This document shows, in pieces, positions 63,316 through 64,000 of a stretch of 64,000 nucleotides of DNA (positions are counted from its first letter, which is position 1; each line of letters opens with the position of its first letter). The stretch is taken from positions 18,044 through 82,043 of the forward strand of contig WBUN01000018.1 of the NCBI GenBank assembly GCA_008933705.1, given 5' to 3'. The DNA comes from Hyphomicrobiaceae bacterium (GTDB taxonomy: Bacteria; Pseudomonadota; Alphaproteobacteria; Rhizobiales; Hyphomicrobiaceae). A model generated the notes under the pieces. That model made no database searches. It saw nothing but the letters and a program-made list of their open reading frames with translations, and had not been told where the DNA came from. The translations under genes were made by a program, and so were the position numbers.

Positions 63316-64000
63316 ATGACGGGTATTGCGGAGGGGCGGGGGAGGAAGCTCGGGCTGGTGATCGACCTGGACACGTGCGTTGGGTGCCAGGCGTGCGCGA
63401 CGAGCTGCAAGGAGTGGAACACGGGCGGCTACTCGGGCCCGCTGAGCGACCAGGAGCCGTACGGGGCCGACCCGCACGGGGCCTGGCTCAACCGCATCCA
63501 CGCCTTCGAGGCGGGGGAGGGGGCGGAGAGCCGGACGGTGCACTTCCCGCGCTCGTGCCTGCACTGCGAGACGCCCGACTGCGTGACGGTGTGCCCGACG
63601 GGGGCGTCCTACAAGCGGGCCGAGGACGGCATCGTGCTGGTCAACCCGGACACGTGCATCGGCTGCAAGCTGTGCTCGTGGGCGTGCCCGTACGGGGCGC
63701 GCGAGTACGACTACGGGCACGGCGTGATGAAGAAGTGCACGCTGTGCGTGGACCGCATCTACAACGAGACGTTTGCGGTGGAGGATCGCATTCCCGCGTG
63801 CGTGCGCGCCTGCCCGACGGGGGCGCGCCATTTCGGCGACCTGGGCGATCCGGCGAGCGCGGTATCGCAGCTGGTGGCGGGGCGCGGCGGCTTCGACCTG
63901 CTGGGGGCGTTCGGCTACAAGCCGGTCAACAAGTACCTGCCGCCGCGCCGGCGCGGCGCGGTGCGGCAGGAGGAGGGTGCAGGGCCGCCGCCGGCGGCCC
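63316..64000 (+). CDS. soeB: SoeB-like 4Fe-4S subunit, truncated by window end
   Basis: An open frame from ATG 63316 to the end of the window (228 codons), missing from the ORF track because no stop is reached. First cluster CVGCQACATSC at residues 21-31, followed by CLHCETPDCVTVC, CIGCKLCSWAC and CTLC with CVRAC, giving four [4Fe-4S] sites. KEWNTGGYSGPLSDQ is typical of SoeB. It would link SoeA to a NrfD-like SoeC. Codon use is strongly G-ending (GGG, GCG, CTG, ACG), unlike the sox genes. A different partner Mo subunit downstream cannot be excluded. Confidence 0.8.
   Translation, partial: MTGIAEGRGRKLGLVIDLDTCVGCQACATSCKEWNTGGYSGPLSDQEPYGADPHGAWLNRIHAFEAGEGAESRTVHFPRSCLHCETPDCVTVCPTGASYKRAEDGIVLVNPDTCIGCKLCSWACPYGAREYDYGHGVMKKCTLCVDRIYNETFAVEDRIPACVRACPTGARHFGDLGDPASAVSQLVAGRGGFDLLGAFGYKPVNKYLPPRRRGAVRQEEGAGPPPAA

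Noticed and set aside
1-64000. tRNA, rRNA, CRISPR, transposase or phage genes
   Set aside because: Looked for on both strands through ORF products and visible repeats; none could be supported.

Overview
The window reads as a high-GC chromosome segment of a metabolically versatile, probably facultatively denitrifying alphaproteobacterium. The assignment is inferred from gene content: a Thauera-type benzoyl-CoA pathway combined with Sox/Soe sulfur oxidation genes, NnrS proteins and FNR-like boxes. No rRNA, tRNA, CRISPR array, prophage or insertion sequence was seen. Genes are tightly packed, and many are coupled by ATGA overlaps.

Aromatic catabolism, part 1 (about 0.2-19 kb). A thioesterase, a molybdopterin oxidoreductase resembling phenylacetyl-CoA:acceptor oxidoreductase, and a striking single ORF (4x[4Fe-4S] subunit + 8-TM NrfD-like anchor + phenylacetate-CoA ligase) form a phenylacetate alpha-oxidation operon. 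Next come, on the minus strand, 2-oxoglutarate:ferredoxin oxidoreductase (korA, korB) and a rubrerythrin-like gene. Divergent from these is a long plus-strand operon had-oah-dch-bcrC-bcrB-bcrA-bcrD-fdx followed by a hemerythrin and two GNAT acetyltransferases. KorAB would supply reduced ferredoxin to the ATP-dependent benzoyl-CoA reductase.

Nitrosative/respiratory patch (about 19-31 kb). It holds an NnrS-like membrane protein, a DUF2249 protein, a third GNAT, an Rrf2 regulator without cysteines and a Crp/Fnr regulator. Then comes an operon encoding a CuA-containing heme-copper enzyme whose subunit I keeps all six heme/Cu histidines but lacks the cross-linked active-site tyrosine, so it is better read as an NO reductase than an O2 reductase. 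CtaB, a Sco protein, an unusual cytochrome b/ferredoxin/MvhD-like fusion, an unknown membrane-anchored protein and a bacteriohemerythrin follow. A second Crp/Fnr regulator and an isopentenyl-diphosphate isomerase close the patch.

Aromatic catabolism, part 2 (about 31.5-44.3 kb). 4-Hydroxybenzoyl-CoA reductase (hcrCAB) is divergent from an operon of benzoate-type CoA ligase, two acyl-CoA dehydrogenases, a BadK-like hydratase, a BadH-like dehydrogenase and a crotonase-fold protein. A thioredoxin-like protein, a class I glutamine amidotransferase and a double-hotdog MaoC protein follow.

Accessory transport (about 44.5-51.7 kb). A NitT/TauT-type ABC transporter is translationally coupled to two NnrS proteins and sits next to an outer-membrane TonB-receptor-like barrel. 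Both transcription units have an identical FNR-like box core.

Sulfur oxidation (about 51.9-64 kb). It contains soeA, a metallophosphoesterase, a FadL-type porin, a DsrE-like protein, two small envelope proteins, soxA-soxX-soxB, and a soeB-like gene truncated by the window end and absent from the ORF track. Six sites of the form ATTC-N8-GAAT (exact or near) lie in the intergenic regions of this block and suggest one ArsR-type persulfide-sensing regulon. A seventh lies between korA and had. Several FNR-like boxes (TTGAC-N4-GTCAA) lie about 40 nt ahead of plausible transcription starts elsewhere, so much of the window looks controlled by anaerobiosis/NO and by reduced sulfur.
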